A stretch of DNA of 64,000 bases from UBA7330 sp965243485 (GTDB lineage: Bacteria; Bacteroidota; Bacteroidia; Cytophagales; Cyclobacteriaceae). Location: NCBI GenBank assembly GCA_965243485.1, contig CBDEVP010000001.1, forward strand, positions 5,642,001 to 5,706,000, given 5' to 3'. Position 1 is the first letter of the stretch; each line of letters opens with the position of its first letter. This document shows, one piece after another, positions 1-7,547 of this stretch. A program made the translations under genes and the position numbers. The notes below the pieces were generated by a model. It was given only the letters and a program-made list of their open reading frames with translations. It was not told where the DNA came from and did no database searches.

Positions 1-27
1 GCCTTAGCGTAAGCCGGAATAAACAGC

Positions 28-432
28 TCACTTCCTGATCACTGCTTCAACAAAAGCCTTAAACACTGGTAAATCATTTTTAATAATGGCAATCAGGATC
101 TCAACGTTCAGATTTTCATACTCATGTACTGCCAGGTTTCTAAAGCCTACCATCGACTTTAACTGTTGCGAAACTTCCAATGATATCAGTCCTTACTTAT
201 TTAGTATTTCAAATGACTCCCTGCTTGAATCCGGAAGCCCCCATTGATTCTTTTTGATCAAATAATTAGCCATGTCGATGGATAACTCACAGGCCCGTTG
301 CAAATTAAGGATAGCCGCATACTGGTGTGTGAAATCCTTCGGGAACTGGTTTCCTGCAGCTTCAAATTCTTCTCTGACTCTTTTGACGCATCTCTCAATT
401 GCTGCAGCTTTTTTCAGAATGATATCATCCAT
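28..432 (-). pseudogene. HepT-like HEPN toxin interrupted by an in-frame stop
   Basis: The reading frame starts at the ATG at 432, eight bases inside the end of the upstream antitoxin gene. It reads as a HepT/DUF86 HEPN protein (residues 1-79 include AILNLQRACELSIDMANYLI) and then meets TAA at 193-195. Beyond that stop the same frame continues without a shift for 54 codons to TGA at 28-30. This second part contains the family's MVGFRN segment and the RNLAVHEY motif, i.e. the R-x4-H-x-Y active-site signature of HEPN ribonucleases. The stop therefore cuts the protein just before its catalytic motif, and a truncated product should be inactive. In HepT/MntA systems the toxin is a tRNA-directed RNase neutralised by AMPylation. 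A longer start at 480 is possible but would overlap the antitoxin by 56 bases. A sequencing error or stop read-through are the alternatives to a true pseudogene. Confidence 0.8.
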
Positions 433-832
433 ACACGCTACCTCGACGGTCAATCTCTTCAATGATCCCAGCTCTTTCAAGATTTAACTTTTGATAAAGA
501 CTGATCGTCATCGACTCAAATTCATCAAGCGTAAGCTGATCCTTAAACCAAATGCATTTACCTGTTTTGACCACATTGAATTGGGTTACGGTATCTGATT
601 GATGCAGGTCAATCAGATCCATGCTGATATTCAGTGAAGTTTCAATTGTTGATTTTAGCTTCCACCTTTCAGTCGCTTCGATTTTTGATCTCGTGAGAAA
701 AGCAAAATCCCAATCTCTGCCCGGAGATGCTGTATTATCTGACTGGCTACCAAAAAGATATACAGCCTCCAGCCCAGTTATATTTGCCCTCAGTGAATTG
801 ATGACCGAATCTATGATTTTGGATGCTTTCAT
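425..832 (-). CDS. mntA: MntA-like nucleotidyltransferase antitoxin
   Basis: A 135-aa minimal nucleotidyltransferase. Near residues 28-43 it has GSQSDNTASPGRDWD, an exact GS-x10-D-x-D motif, the signature of MntA antitoxins, which transfer AMP to a tyrosine of their HepT partner. The gene lies immediately upstream of the broken hepT and overlaps it by 8 bases, the usual antitoxin-toxin order. The catalytic residues look intact, so the antitoxin may persist although the toxin frame is interrupted. The pair resembles type VII HEPN/MNT toxin-antitoxin modules. Function is inferred from the motif and gene order. Confidence 0.85.
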   Translation of the reverse strand: MKASKIIDSVINSLRANITGLEAVYLFGSQSDNTASPGRDWDFAFLTRSKIEATERWKLKSTIETSLNISMDLIDLHQSDTVTQFNVVKTGKCIWFKDQLTLDEFESMTISLYQKLNLERAGIIEEIDRRGSVYG

Positions 833-861
833 TGGATATTAAAGGTAGGGAATAATGCCCT

Positions 862-1003
862 GACATTCAGATATTCGGACAGTCAGACCTACGGATATTT
901 TATTATTAACTGCCATTTTACTATTCCTTTGTCAATCACTCCTTTCACATCATAACCACCACGTGGTGACACTCGGATGTTCGGACATTCCGACATTCCG
1001 ACA
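862..1003 (+). repeat. Short 8/9-nt repeat tracts flanking a gene relic
   Basis: Two short runs of the repeat family that fills the larger arrays downstream lie at about 862-888 and 968-1003. Units include AGATATTC, GGACACTC-like and CGACATTC variants, in the same orientation as the big arrays. They sit on both sides of the dehydrogenase-like relic at 907-957. Confidence 0.6.
907..957 (-). pseudogene. Relic of a nucleotide-sugar dehydrogenase C-terminus
   Basis: Read on the minus strand this stretch translates to YDVKGVIDKGIVKWQL. The last 16 residues of the intact dehydrogenase next door are YDVKGVLDKEIVNGRL, so 11 of 16 residues match. There is no ORF around it. I infer that it is the leftover 3' end of a second, deleted or recombined copy, bordered on each side by short repeat tracts. 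Confidence 0.55.
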
Positions 1004-1007
1004 GTTA

Positions 1008-2282
1008 TCATAATCTACCATTCACTATCTCTTTGTCTAACACCCCTTTCACATCGTAAATAATCCCTTGTGACTTCTTCAGCGACAGCACATCAAGTTC
1101 ATTAAATCGCTTATGAGCCACGGCAAGAATGATCGCATCATATGGTCCCTTCGGTTCGGTTATCAGCGATAATCCGTATTCCTCCATCACCTCATCGTTG
1201 CTGGCCCAGGGGTCGTAAATGTCTACTGCCAGGGAGTATTCCTGTAATTCACGGATGATATCAATCACCCGGGTGTTGCGGATGTCGGGACAATTTTCCT
1301 TGAAGGTAATGCCGAGTACCAGCACCCTGGCCTCTTTGACCCGAAGGTCCTGTTTCACCATCAGCTTGACTGTTTGCTCGGCCACATAAGGTCCCATGCT
1401 GTCATTCAGCCGGCGGCCCGCCAGGATGATCTCAGGGTGATACCCCACCTCCTGTGCTTTCTGAGCGAGGTAAAAGGGGTCGACACCAATACAATGTCCC
1501 CCCACAAGACCCGGTTTAAAGGGAAGAAAATTCCACTTCGTACCTGCCGCTTCAAGAACTTCCCGGGTGTCGATCCCGATCAGGTTGAAGATCTTGGCCA
1601 GTTCATTGACAAAAGCCACATTGATGTCACGCTGGCTGTTTTCTATCACCTTTGCTGCCTCTGCCACCCTGATGGAGCTGGCTCTAAAGGTACCAGCTGT
1701 GATCACACTTGCGTACAGGCTATCTACAACCTCAGCAGACACCGGGGTGGATCCGGAGGTTACTTTCAGAATCTTTTTGATGGTATGCTCCCGGTCGCCC
1801 GGGTTGATCCTTTCAGGTGAATAGCCGGCGAAAAAGTCCCGGTTGAATTTCAAGCCCGAACCATCTTCCAGCACCGGCACACAGATCTCTTCTGTCACCC
1901 CGGGATATACGGTAGACTCGTAGACCACAATATCTCCTTTTTTCAGCACCCGGCTCACCGTTTCGCTTGCCCTTGTCAATGGGGTGAGTACCGGTCTGTT
2001 GTTTTTGTCAGTCGGTGTCGGGACCGTCACAATGAAGATGTTGCAATCCCTGAGGTCTGAAGGATCGGACGAAAAGCTCAGATTGCCTGAATCTATTGCA
2101 GCTTTCAGTTCATCATCGGGGACTTCAAGGGTGTGGTCGTGCCCCTTGCTGAGCTCTTTGATCCTGGATTCTTTGATGTCGAATCCGATCACCCGGTACT
2201 TTTCGCTGAAAGCAACGGCGAGGGGCAGGCCGACGTAACCGAGACCCAGGATGGCAATTTTTTTGCTTGACAGATCAGGCAT
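1008..2282 (-). CDS. UDP-N-acetyl-hexosamine (TviB/WbpA-type) dehydrogenase
   Basis: NAD-dependent four-electron oxidation of a UDP-sugar to a UDP-uronic acid, a precursor for capsule or exopolysaccharide. With the start at 2282 the protein is 424 aa. The Rossmann motif GLGYVG is at residues 13-18, VPTPTD near 87-92, YSPERINPG near 154-162, and the catalytic cysteine is Cys264 in GGHCIGVDPFYL. YDVKG closes the C-terminal UDP-binding domain. The frame is open up to 2351, but the extra 23 codons run through repeat-like sequence (2295-2330) and precede the conserved N-terminus, so 2282 is preferred. The GHCIGVDP and YSPERINPG variants fit UDP-GlcNAc/GalNAc dehydrogenases better than UDP-glucose dehydrogenases. 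The exact sugar is not resolved. Confidence 0.9.
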   Translation of the reverse strand: MPDLSSKKIAILGLGYVGLPLAVAFSEKYRVIGFDIKESRIKELSKGHDHTLEVPDDELKAAIDSGNLSFSSDPSDLRDCNIFIVTVPTPTDKNNRPVLTPLTRASETVSRVLKKGDIVVYESTVYPGVTEEICVPVLEDGSGLKFNRDFFAGYSPERINPGDREHTIKKILKVTSGSTPVSAEVVDSLYASVITAGTFRASSIRVAEAAKVIENSQRDINVAFVNELAKIFNLIGIDTREVLEAAGTKWNFLPFKPGLVGGHCIGVDPFYLAQKAQEVGYHPEIILAGRRLNDSMGPYVAEQTVKLMVKQDLRVKEARVLVLGITFKENCPDIRNTRVIDIIRELQEYSLAVDIYDPWASNDEVMEEYGLSLITEPKGPYDAIILAVAHKRFNELDVLSLKKSQGIIYDVKGVLDKEIVNGRL

Positions 2283-2294
2283 TTTTATTGTTGT

Positions 2295-2330
2295 ATTCAG
2301 ACTCTCAGACGTTCGGATGTTCGGACGGCT
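2295..2330 (+). repeat. Short 8/9-nt repeat tract upstream of the dehydrogenase
   Basis: About four units (AGACTCTC, AGACGTTC, GGATGTTC, GGACGG) lie just upstream of the dehydrogenase start. They have the same orientation as the main arrays and create an artificial N-terminal extension of the ORF. Confidence 0.6.
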
Positions 2331-2406
2331 TCTGAGGATTTTCCTCCCCATGCGCCCTGGTTCTTCGGAATTGTCATGGAATGTTCAATTAGTCGAATTT
2401 TTCTGG

Positions 2407-2931
2407 TTACCCATTCCAAATAAGCAGGTTTTCTTCCTTATCCAGTTTCATCGTTTCGAACTCGGCTGGTGTATATACCAGGTGCCGGATCTTTTTACTG
2501 ATCACATCTTCCGCTTTTTCGATGAGTTGAGAAAGATAGACGCGGTCCACATTACCAATGATGGTAATATCGATCACCTCGGAATTTTTTCCACGTGCAA
2601 AGTCCCCGGTCAGGTAAACTTCTCGTATATCACCCAGTTTGGAAATCACGCGCTCAATAAGCTGGTCAATCCCCACATATTTCAGCAAGATGCTCCTTAC
2701 CTCCTGATACAGGGGGTGCTTGACATTCGCTCTAAAGATCTTTCTGTTACCCTGACTATTGGATTGCAGCATTCCGGCTTCCTCAAAGCGATTCAACTCA
2801 ATCCTGATGGCATTGGTGGATTCGTCAAATTCCGTGGCCAGCGACCGGAGATAGGAGCGGCTCTCAGGATTCAGGAAGAATCTGAGTAGCAACTTTATTC
2901 TTGTTTTGGAAGTGATAAGGGTATCTAGCAC
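2407..2931 (-). CDS. Winged-helix regulator with degenerate nucleotidyltransferase-like domain
   Basis: A 174-aa protein. Residues 1-75 look like an ArsR-type winged helix (SRSYLRSLATEFDESTNAIR, then ELNRFEEAGML). Residues 95-174 resemble a small nucleotidyltransferase fold. The expected GS-x10-D-x-D motif is altered here to GD-x10-D-x-T (GDFARGKNSEVIDIT), so the second metal-binding aspartate is missing and catalysis is doubtful. It lies 125 bases upstream of the nucleotide-sugar dehydrogenase on the same strand, so a role in regulating the polysaccharide locus is plausible but unproven. The C-terminal half may now bind a ligand or partner rather than catalyse. Confidence 0.7.
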   Translation of the reverse strand: MLDTLITSKTRIKLLLRFFLNPESRSYLRSLATEFDESTNAIRIELNRFEEAGMLQSNSQGNRKIFRANVKHPLYQEVRSILLKYVGIDQLIERVISKLGDIREVYLTGDFARGKNSEVIDITIIGNVDRVYLSQLIEKAEDVISKKIRHLVYTPAEFETMKLDKEENLLIWNG

Positions 2932-2939
2932 TCGTAATG

Positions 2940-3440
2940 ATATTCAGACGTTCAACCTACGCTAAAGCTTCGGTTGACAGGTCGGATGGTTCGGACGTTC
3001 GGATATTCAGATGATTCGGACGGTTCGGATATTCAGACGTTCGGATGGTTCAGACGTTCGGATATTCAACCTACGCTAAAGCTTCGGTTGACAGGTCGGG
3101 ATGGTTCGGACGTTCGGACAATTCTGACATTCAGACGATTTGGATATTCAACCTACGCTAAAGCTTCGGTTGACGGTTCGGACGATTCGGACGTTCGGAC
3201 AATTCTGACATTCAGACGATTTGGATATTCAACCTACGCTAAAGCTTCGGTTGACGGTTCGGACGATTCGGACAATTCAGACAGTTCAGATATTCAGATA
3301 TTCAGATATTCAGATATTCAGACGTTCGGATGGTTCAGACATTCGGACAGTTCTGACAATTCAGACGGTTCGGATGTTCGGATGATTCAGACACTCAGAC
3401 TTTCGGACAGGTTGGATGATTCGGATGAGTCAGACGGAAC
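2940..3440 (+). repeat. 8/9-nt repeat array R1 with four embedded ~30-bp elements
   Basis: The 532-base gap between the regulator and the four-helix protein holds no gene. It is a chain of roughly 45 units of RGAY+RTTC (8 nt) or RGAY+RRTTC (9 nt). Four copies of an element containing CCTACGCTAAAGCTTCGGTT interrupt it at 2951-2985, 3065-3100, 3147-3176 and 3228-3257. The last three are spaced 82 and 81 bases apart and the sequence between them is nearly identical, so a block of about 81 bp has been tandemly duplicated. The array is open in one frame for 170 codons, but 8-nt units keep shifting phase and I do not read it as protein. Confidence 0.9.
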
Positions 3441-3463
3441 GAATGGAGCACGTTGGAGGATCC

Positions 3464-3811
3464 TTAAGATTTCAGTTTATTTCTAAATGCATAAATCTGG
3501 GAAGATAATTTTCGATAGCTGTTTACCAGTCTATCAGAATGTTCTTCATCAATCATTCCTACCCTACCGGCGATGATCAGTTGTGTTCTTACCTCTCCTG
3601 AGCTTCCACCTGCAATCGACAGGTATCTATTAAATTCTTTTTCTGTCTGTCTTTCACACCCTTCAGCAATGTTGCTTGGAACAGAAACAGACGACCTTGA
3701 CAATTGATCTTTGAGAGGAAAATTTGTTGAGTCCTTCATCGTAGAAATTACTTCAACCGCCAGATCAACAGCATCCTGCCAGATCGAAAGCTTTTCAAAA
3801 TTGTGTTTCAT
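3464..3811 (-). CDS. Four-helix-bundle protein (S23/IVP family)
   Basis: A 115-aa protein with the hallmarks of the family first seen in 23S rRNA intervening sequences: LSIWQDAVDLAVEV at the N-terminus, SRSSVSVPSNIAEGCER in the middle and RYLSIAGGSSGEVRTQL afterwards. Members are small helical bundles; no enzymatic function is established. Free-standing copies are common in Bacteroidota, often near repeats. No rRNA gene is nearby, so this copy is not in an rRNA intervening sequence here. It is bordered on both sides by 8/9-nt repeat arrays. Confidence 0.85.
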   Translation of the reverse strand: MKHNFEKLSIWQDAVDLAVEVISTMKDSTNFPLKDQLSRSSVSVPSNIAEGCERQTEKEFNRYLSIAGGSSGEVRTQLIIAGRVGMIDEEHSDRLVNSYRKLSSQIYAFRNKLKS

Positions 3812-3822
3812 ATTATTATTTT

Positions 3823-4127
3823 GGATATTCAGATACTTCTGATATTCGGATATTCAGACGGTTCGGACATTCGGACGATTCAGACATTCAGATGGTTCTG
3901 ACGCTCGGACGGTTCGGACGTTCGGATGGTTCAGATATTCAGATGGTTCGGACAGTTCAGATATTCAGACAGTTCAGACGTTCGGGTGGTTCTGACAATT
4001 CAGACAGTTCAGACGTTCGGACAGTTCAGATATTCAGATATTCAGACAGTTCAGATATTCAGATGGTTCGGACGTTCAGATGGTTCGGATGTTCGGACAA
4101 TTCAGACGCTCGGACGGTTCGGACGAT
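3823..4127 (+). repeat. 8/9-nt repeat array R2
   Basis: I could split 3842-4127 into 34 consecutive units with no leftover bases. Each begins RGAY (a few TGAC or GGGT variants) and ends in TTC or CTC. Units of 8 nt (AGATATTC, GGACGTTC, AGACGCTC) and 9 nt (AGATGGTTC, GGACAGTTC, GGACAATTC) alternate for much of the array. It stays open in two forward frames over more than 70 codons. Confidence 0.9.
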
Positions 4128-4443
4128 CATTAAACTGAAAAAGCAAGATAAAGATGGTTTGACAATCGAAGTGCCTGAATATCGGAATGTCTGGGTGTCA
4201 GAATATCTACCAGCCTCCGGCTGGATACAGCTCCGCCTCGTAAGTCACATTGAAGTAACTGAGCTATAGACATTCGGATCGTCGGCTTTGCCGACTTTCG
4301 GAAGTTCAGATCTTCAGACAAGTCATACTTGCAAAAAAGTCGACTTTTATTTCCAGGCTCTCCGATGATTCCGACAGATTGACTTTAGTTGGTAGTCCGA
4401 ATGTCGGAAAAATCTGAATATCCGAACGCCGGCTTTAGCCGGC
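4128..4443. repeat. Inverted repeat units and small hairpins between array R2 and the NusG-like gene
   Basis: No gene is supported here. Two short tracts carry the repeat units in the opposite orientation to the arrays: 4174-4207 (GAATATC, GGAATGTC, AGAATATC) and 4394-4428. Two compact hairpins are present: GTCGGC-TTT-GCCGAC at 4281-4295 and GCCGGC-TTTA-GCCGGC at 4428-4443. The second overlaps the end of the NusG-like gene and its loop holds that gene's stop codon. Confidence 0.6.
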
Positions 4444-4926
4444 AGTTCTCGCATAGCGAATAGGTACCTCCGCCTTAACCAGCCTTCCCAGAGATTCCAC
4501 CAATAAAATCAGGTGATCTCCCTGACGGGTCAGGTATTGACCTTCCTGTCCTTTGAAAAGGCCCCAATCAATCTGCACAGTATCATTTATTTCCAGTGCA
4601 AGCACATCTGCACCATCCGTTTCTTCGGTGAATGCTTTGATGGCAGCAATCTCTTCGTCCCTCACCTTTGCAGGCCTTCCAAGCCAGTAGACATAGCAAA
4701 CCACACCCGGTGTCTGTAACACCTCCGGCTGATCCTGCTCATTCGCCCTTACAAAAACATAAGACCTGAACAATGGCTCACTCACCTTTTTCTTTCTGTC
4801 ACTCCACTGCTTCACCGTGGTCACTAATGGGCAAAACACCTCAAACCGCTCCTCCAGCCGTTGTGCGACCTTTTTCTCGTTCCTTGCCTTTGTGTAAAGT
4901 ACATACCAATGACTCGACCTGTCCAT
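4435..4926 (-). CDS. NusG-family specialised antiterminator (UpxY/RfaH-like)
   Basis: A 163-aa NusG paralogue. Residues 6-105 form the NGN domain (HWYVLYTKARNEKKVAQRL, then LFRSYVFVRA and TPGVVCYVYWLGRPAKV). Residues 110-160 form a KOW domain (FKGQEGQYL). Housekeeping NusG sits with secE and ribosomal genes; this copy lies beside capsule genes, the usual position of UpxY-type factors that let RNA polymerase read through early terminators in polysaccharide operons. It is divergent from the WbpM-like dehydratase gene, whose leader has a terminator-like hairpin at 5190-5207. Regulation of that operon is an inference from position. Confidence 0.85.
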   Translation of the reverse strand: MDRSSHWYVLYTKARNEKKVAQRLEERFEVFCPLVTTVKQWSDRKKKVSEPLFRSYVFVRANEQDQPEVLQTPGVVCYVYWLGRPAKVRDEEIAAIKAFTEETDGADVLALEINDTVQIDWGLFKGQEGQYLTRQGDHLILLVESLGRLVKAEVPIRYARTAG

Positions 4927-5139
4927 TAATGAGTAAAATTACTACTCGTTTTTAATTTACCAAATCCACATCGTGATAATTTGAATGGACAGAATCATTG
5001 AAATACCGATATATCCAACTAAAAACCGTTTATATGTGTCAATAAGTCAAGATTTCAGTTCATTTTAAAAAATGAACTTTTCAATCAAAAATTACTAAGA
5101 CTATTAAATTATCATTAATTTAATTCAATAACTGTAGTA

Positions 5140-5165
5140 TTGGTAAGCGGATAATCGTACTTTTG
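5140..5165 (+). promoter_or_regulatory. Putative Bacteroidota promoter for the dehydratase gene
   Basis: TACTTTTG at 5158-5165 matches the -7 consensus TAnnTTTG. The upstream TTG at 5140-5142 is a weak -33 match with short spacing (15 nt). The rest of the 344-base gap 4927-5270 is AT-rich and holds no ORF. Confidence 0.45.
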
Positions 5166-5189
5166 CAAAATAATCAAGTTGCAACCGGC

Positions 5190-5210
5190 AAAAGCCAATA
5201 GGCTTTTTTA
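5190..5210 (+). terminator. Leader terminator / attenuator hairpin before the dehydratase gene
   Basis: AAAAGCC-AATA-GGCTTTT (7-bp stem, 4-nt loop) is followed by further T residues. It sits between the putative promoter and the start codon 61 bases downstream. A terminator at this place would stop transcription before the gene, the kind of signal a UpxY-type NusG overcomes. No experimental support is available. Confidence 0.55.
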
Positions 5211-5270
5211 CAATTTTTTAGTCATTTATTTCTATTTTGATCACTACATTTGGCCTGATAAGTAAGACTG

Positions 5271-7223
5271 GTGCTTAGAAAACTGTTAAATCACTACGCC
5301 AATCGCCTGGTATCCCGTTGGGTTATCTTAGTCCTTGACCAGTTGCTAGTCATTGTGAGTTTTGTCATGGCCTATGCCATTCGCTTCAACTTTGACACAG
5401 CTGCGATGAGCGACTTCTACATGGGCAATCAGCTGCTGATCATCTCCTGTTTCTATCTTGCGGCATTTCTGGTATTCAGACCTTATTCCGGTATCATCCG
5501 ACACACGAGTATTCGTGATGTTGAGAACATCCTCTATGCAACCGGATCTGCGTTTGTCATTTACATGATAATTAACCTTAGCAATGACCTGTACCCTATT
5601 TCAGGGAATTTCAGGATCCCCTATTCCGTTCTGATCACTCATTTCCTGGTGGTCACCTTTGCCATGATCAGTGTGAGATTTTTTATTAAATCTTTCTATT
5701 TCAATGTAGTGAGAAGAGATACGGAGCCCAGGCTGGTCATGATCTACGGTGCCGGAAAATCAGGTTTAATCACCAAACATGCACTTGAGCAGGATGATCG
5801 GTATAAATACAAGGTTGCAGGATTTATCGACGACAACCCTTCCAAGATCGGCAAAAAACTGGAGGGTGTGCCTGTTTACGCCAAAAAATCAATCTCTGCA
5901 GCACTCCTGAAGCAATTGAACATTGCAGAGGTGATCATCGCCATACAGAAGATCCCTGCCCAGAAGAAAAGGGCGATCGTTGACTTCCTGCTTGAGATGG
6001 ATGTGATCATCAAAAATACACCCTCAACCAGTGAGTGGATGGATGGAGAACTTAGTAGTAAGCATATCCGGACCATCCGCATTGAAGAATTGCTTGAAAG
6101 AGACGAGATCCGGCTTGATCATAAGAATGTGAAGGCCCAGGTTACAAACAAGGTTGTTTTGGTGACCGGCGCTGCAGGATCCATCGGAAGCGAGATCTGC
6201 CGGCAATTGCTTCACTATAAACCTAAAAAACTAATCCTGATCGATCAGGCTGAAAGCGGTCTTTATGAGCTTGTGAATGACCTGGAGCACCGTTTTAACG
6301 GAATTGTGAAAGACCGGGTCATCCCCTATGTATGTGACATCTGTAACCAGGTACGCACGGAAAAGATCTTCAGGCAGCATCGTCCGGAGGTTGTTTATCA
6401 TGCCGCTGCCTATAAACATGTACCCCTGATGGAGATCAATCCATCGGAGGCTGTGGAGGTTAATGTTCTTGGTACAAAAAACATAGTAGACCTGTCTGTC
6501 CAGTATCAGGCGGACAGTTTTGTGCTGGTCTCCACCGATAAAGCAGTGAACCCTACCAACATCATGGGTGCCTCAAAGCGGATCGCGGAGATGTATTGCC
6601 AGTCGAGACAGCAAACCGAAACCACTCACACCAGGTTCATCACCACCCGGTTTGGCAATGTCCTTGGCTCGAACGGATCTGTGGTTCCCCTGTTCAAGAA
6701 ACAGATTGAGCGAGGTGGACCTGTTACCATCACCGACCCGAGGGTCACCCGTTATTTCATGACGATCCCGGAAGCCTGTGAGCTGGTTCTGGAAGCCGGA
6801 GCCATGGGTAATGGTGGTGAGATCTACGTATTTGATATGGGGGAGCCGGTAAAGATCATTGACCTGGCTAAAAAGATGATACGGCTGAGCGGCTACTCGG
6901 AATTTGAGATCGCCATCAAAACAGTTGGATTGAGGCCCGGAGAAAAGCTATATGAGGAAGTTCTGAGCAGTGAGGAAAACTCTATTGAAACCCATCATCC
7001 GAAGATCAACATTGCCAAGATCAGAAAGCATGACCATCAAAAGATCAACGACGGGTGCGAAGCACTGCTCGAGGCTTTACTCTCCAGCAATGAAAAAGCG
7101 CTGGTCAGCCAGATGAAAAAGATGGTTCCGGAGTTCATCAGCAACAATTCTTCTTTTGAAGAGCTAGACAGGCGACCTCATGATCCGTTTGATCATGTGA
7201 GTAAGCGCCTTACTGGTAGTTGA
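5271..7223 (+). CDS. Membrane-bound nucleotide-sugar 4,6-dehydratase (WbpM/CapD type)
   Basis: A 650-aa protein that should convert a UDP-N-acetylhexosamine to its 4-keto-6-deoxy form for capsule or O-antigen synthesis. Residues 15-145 contain about four membrane helices. Residues 155-265 form a CoA-binding-like Rossmann domain (MIYGAGKSGL). The catalytic domain begins near residue 298 with VTGAAGSIGSE. It continues with YHAAAYKHVPLME and STDKAVNPTNIMGASKR near 420-434; methionine replaces the usual SDR tyrosine, as in other WbpM-like enzymes. Length matches the family. The start is GTG at 5271. The stop at 7221-7223 runs directly into repeat array R3. The divergent NusG-like gene probably controls its expression. 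Confidence 0.9.
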   Translation: MLRKLLNHYANRLVSRWVILVLDQLLVIVSFVMAYAIRFNFDTAAMSDFYMGNQLLIISCFYLAAFLVFRPYSGIIRHTSIRDVENILYATGSAFVIYMIINLSNDLYPISGNFRIPYSVLITHFLVVTFAMISVRFFIKSFYFNVVRRDTEPRLVMIYGAGKSGLITKHALEQDDRYKYKVAGFIDDNPSKIGKKLEGVPVYAKKSISAALLKQLNIAEVIIAIQKIPAQKKRAIVDFLLEMDVIIKNTPSTSEWMDGELSSKHIRTIRIEELLERDEIRLDHKNVKAQVTNKVVLVTGAAGSIGSEICRQLLHYKPKKLILIDQAESGLYELVNDLEHRFNGIVKDRVIPYVCDICNQVRTEKIFRQHRPEVVYHAAAYKHVPLMEINPSEAVEVNVLGTKNIVDLSVQYQADSFVLVSTDKAVNPTNIMGASKRIAEMYCQSRQQTETTHTRFITTRFGNVLGSNGSVVPLFKKQIERGGPVTITDPRVTRYFMTIPEACELVLEAGAMGNGGEIYVFDMGEPVKIIDLAKKMIRLSGYSEFEIAIKTVGLRPGEKLYEEVLSSEENSIETHHPKINIAKIRKHDHQKINDGCEALLEALLSSNEKALVSQMKKMVPEFISNNSSFEELDRRPHDPFDHVSKRLTGS

Positions 7224-7225
7224 TA

Positions 7226-7500
7226 TACCGACGTTCCGACTGTTCGGACATTCAGACGGGTCGGACGGTTCAGACGGTTCGGATGTTCGGACGGGTCAGA
7301 CAGTTCGGACGGTTCAGACATTCAGACATTCAGACATTCAGACAGTTCGGATGTTCAGATGGTTCGGATGTTCAGACATTCAGACGGTTCGGACGGTTCG
7401 GATTTTCAGACGGGTAGGACGGTTCAGACATTCAGACAGTTCGGATGTTCGGACGGGTCGGACATTCAAACTTACGCCAAGGCTCCGGTTGACGAGTCGG
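7226..7500 (+). repeat. 8/9-nt repeat array R3 ending in a diverged 30-bp element
   Basis: The 324-base gap between the convergent dehydratase and YjbH-like genes holds about 28 units (CGACGTTC, AGACGGGTC, GGACGGTTC, AGACATTC and so on). It ends at 7465-7500 with ACTTACGCCAAGGCTCCGGT, a diverged copy of the element found four times in array R1. I see nothing recognisable in 7501-7547. Confidence 0.85.
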
Positions 7501-7547
7501 CCGATGGGTATCGGAAGTTTGGGAACCAGGATGATTTTGATCGGAGG

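Noticed and set aside
2974..3486. Open frames of 70-170 codons across the arrays (also 3892-4269, 12413-12823, 7351-7622, 8324-8566)
   Set aside because: The units rarely form stop codons in any phase, so open frames arise for free. The 8-nt units shift the frame, two frames are open at once in R2 and R6, and the predicted peptides (SDGSD, FGRFR and similar) are pure repeat translations.
4130..4321. 63-codon minus-strand ORF between array R2 and the NusG-like gene
   Set aside because: No domain, and it runs through inverted repeat units and hairpins.
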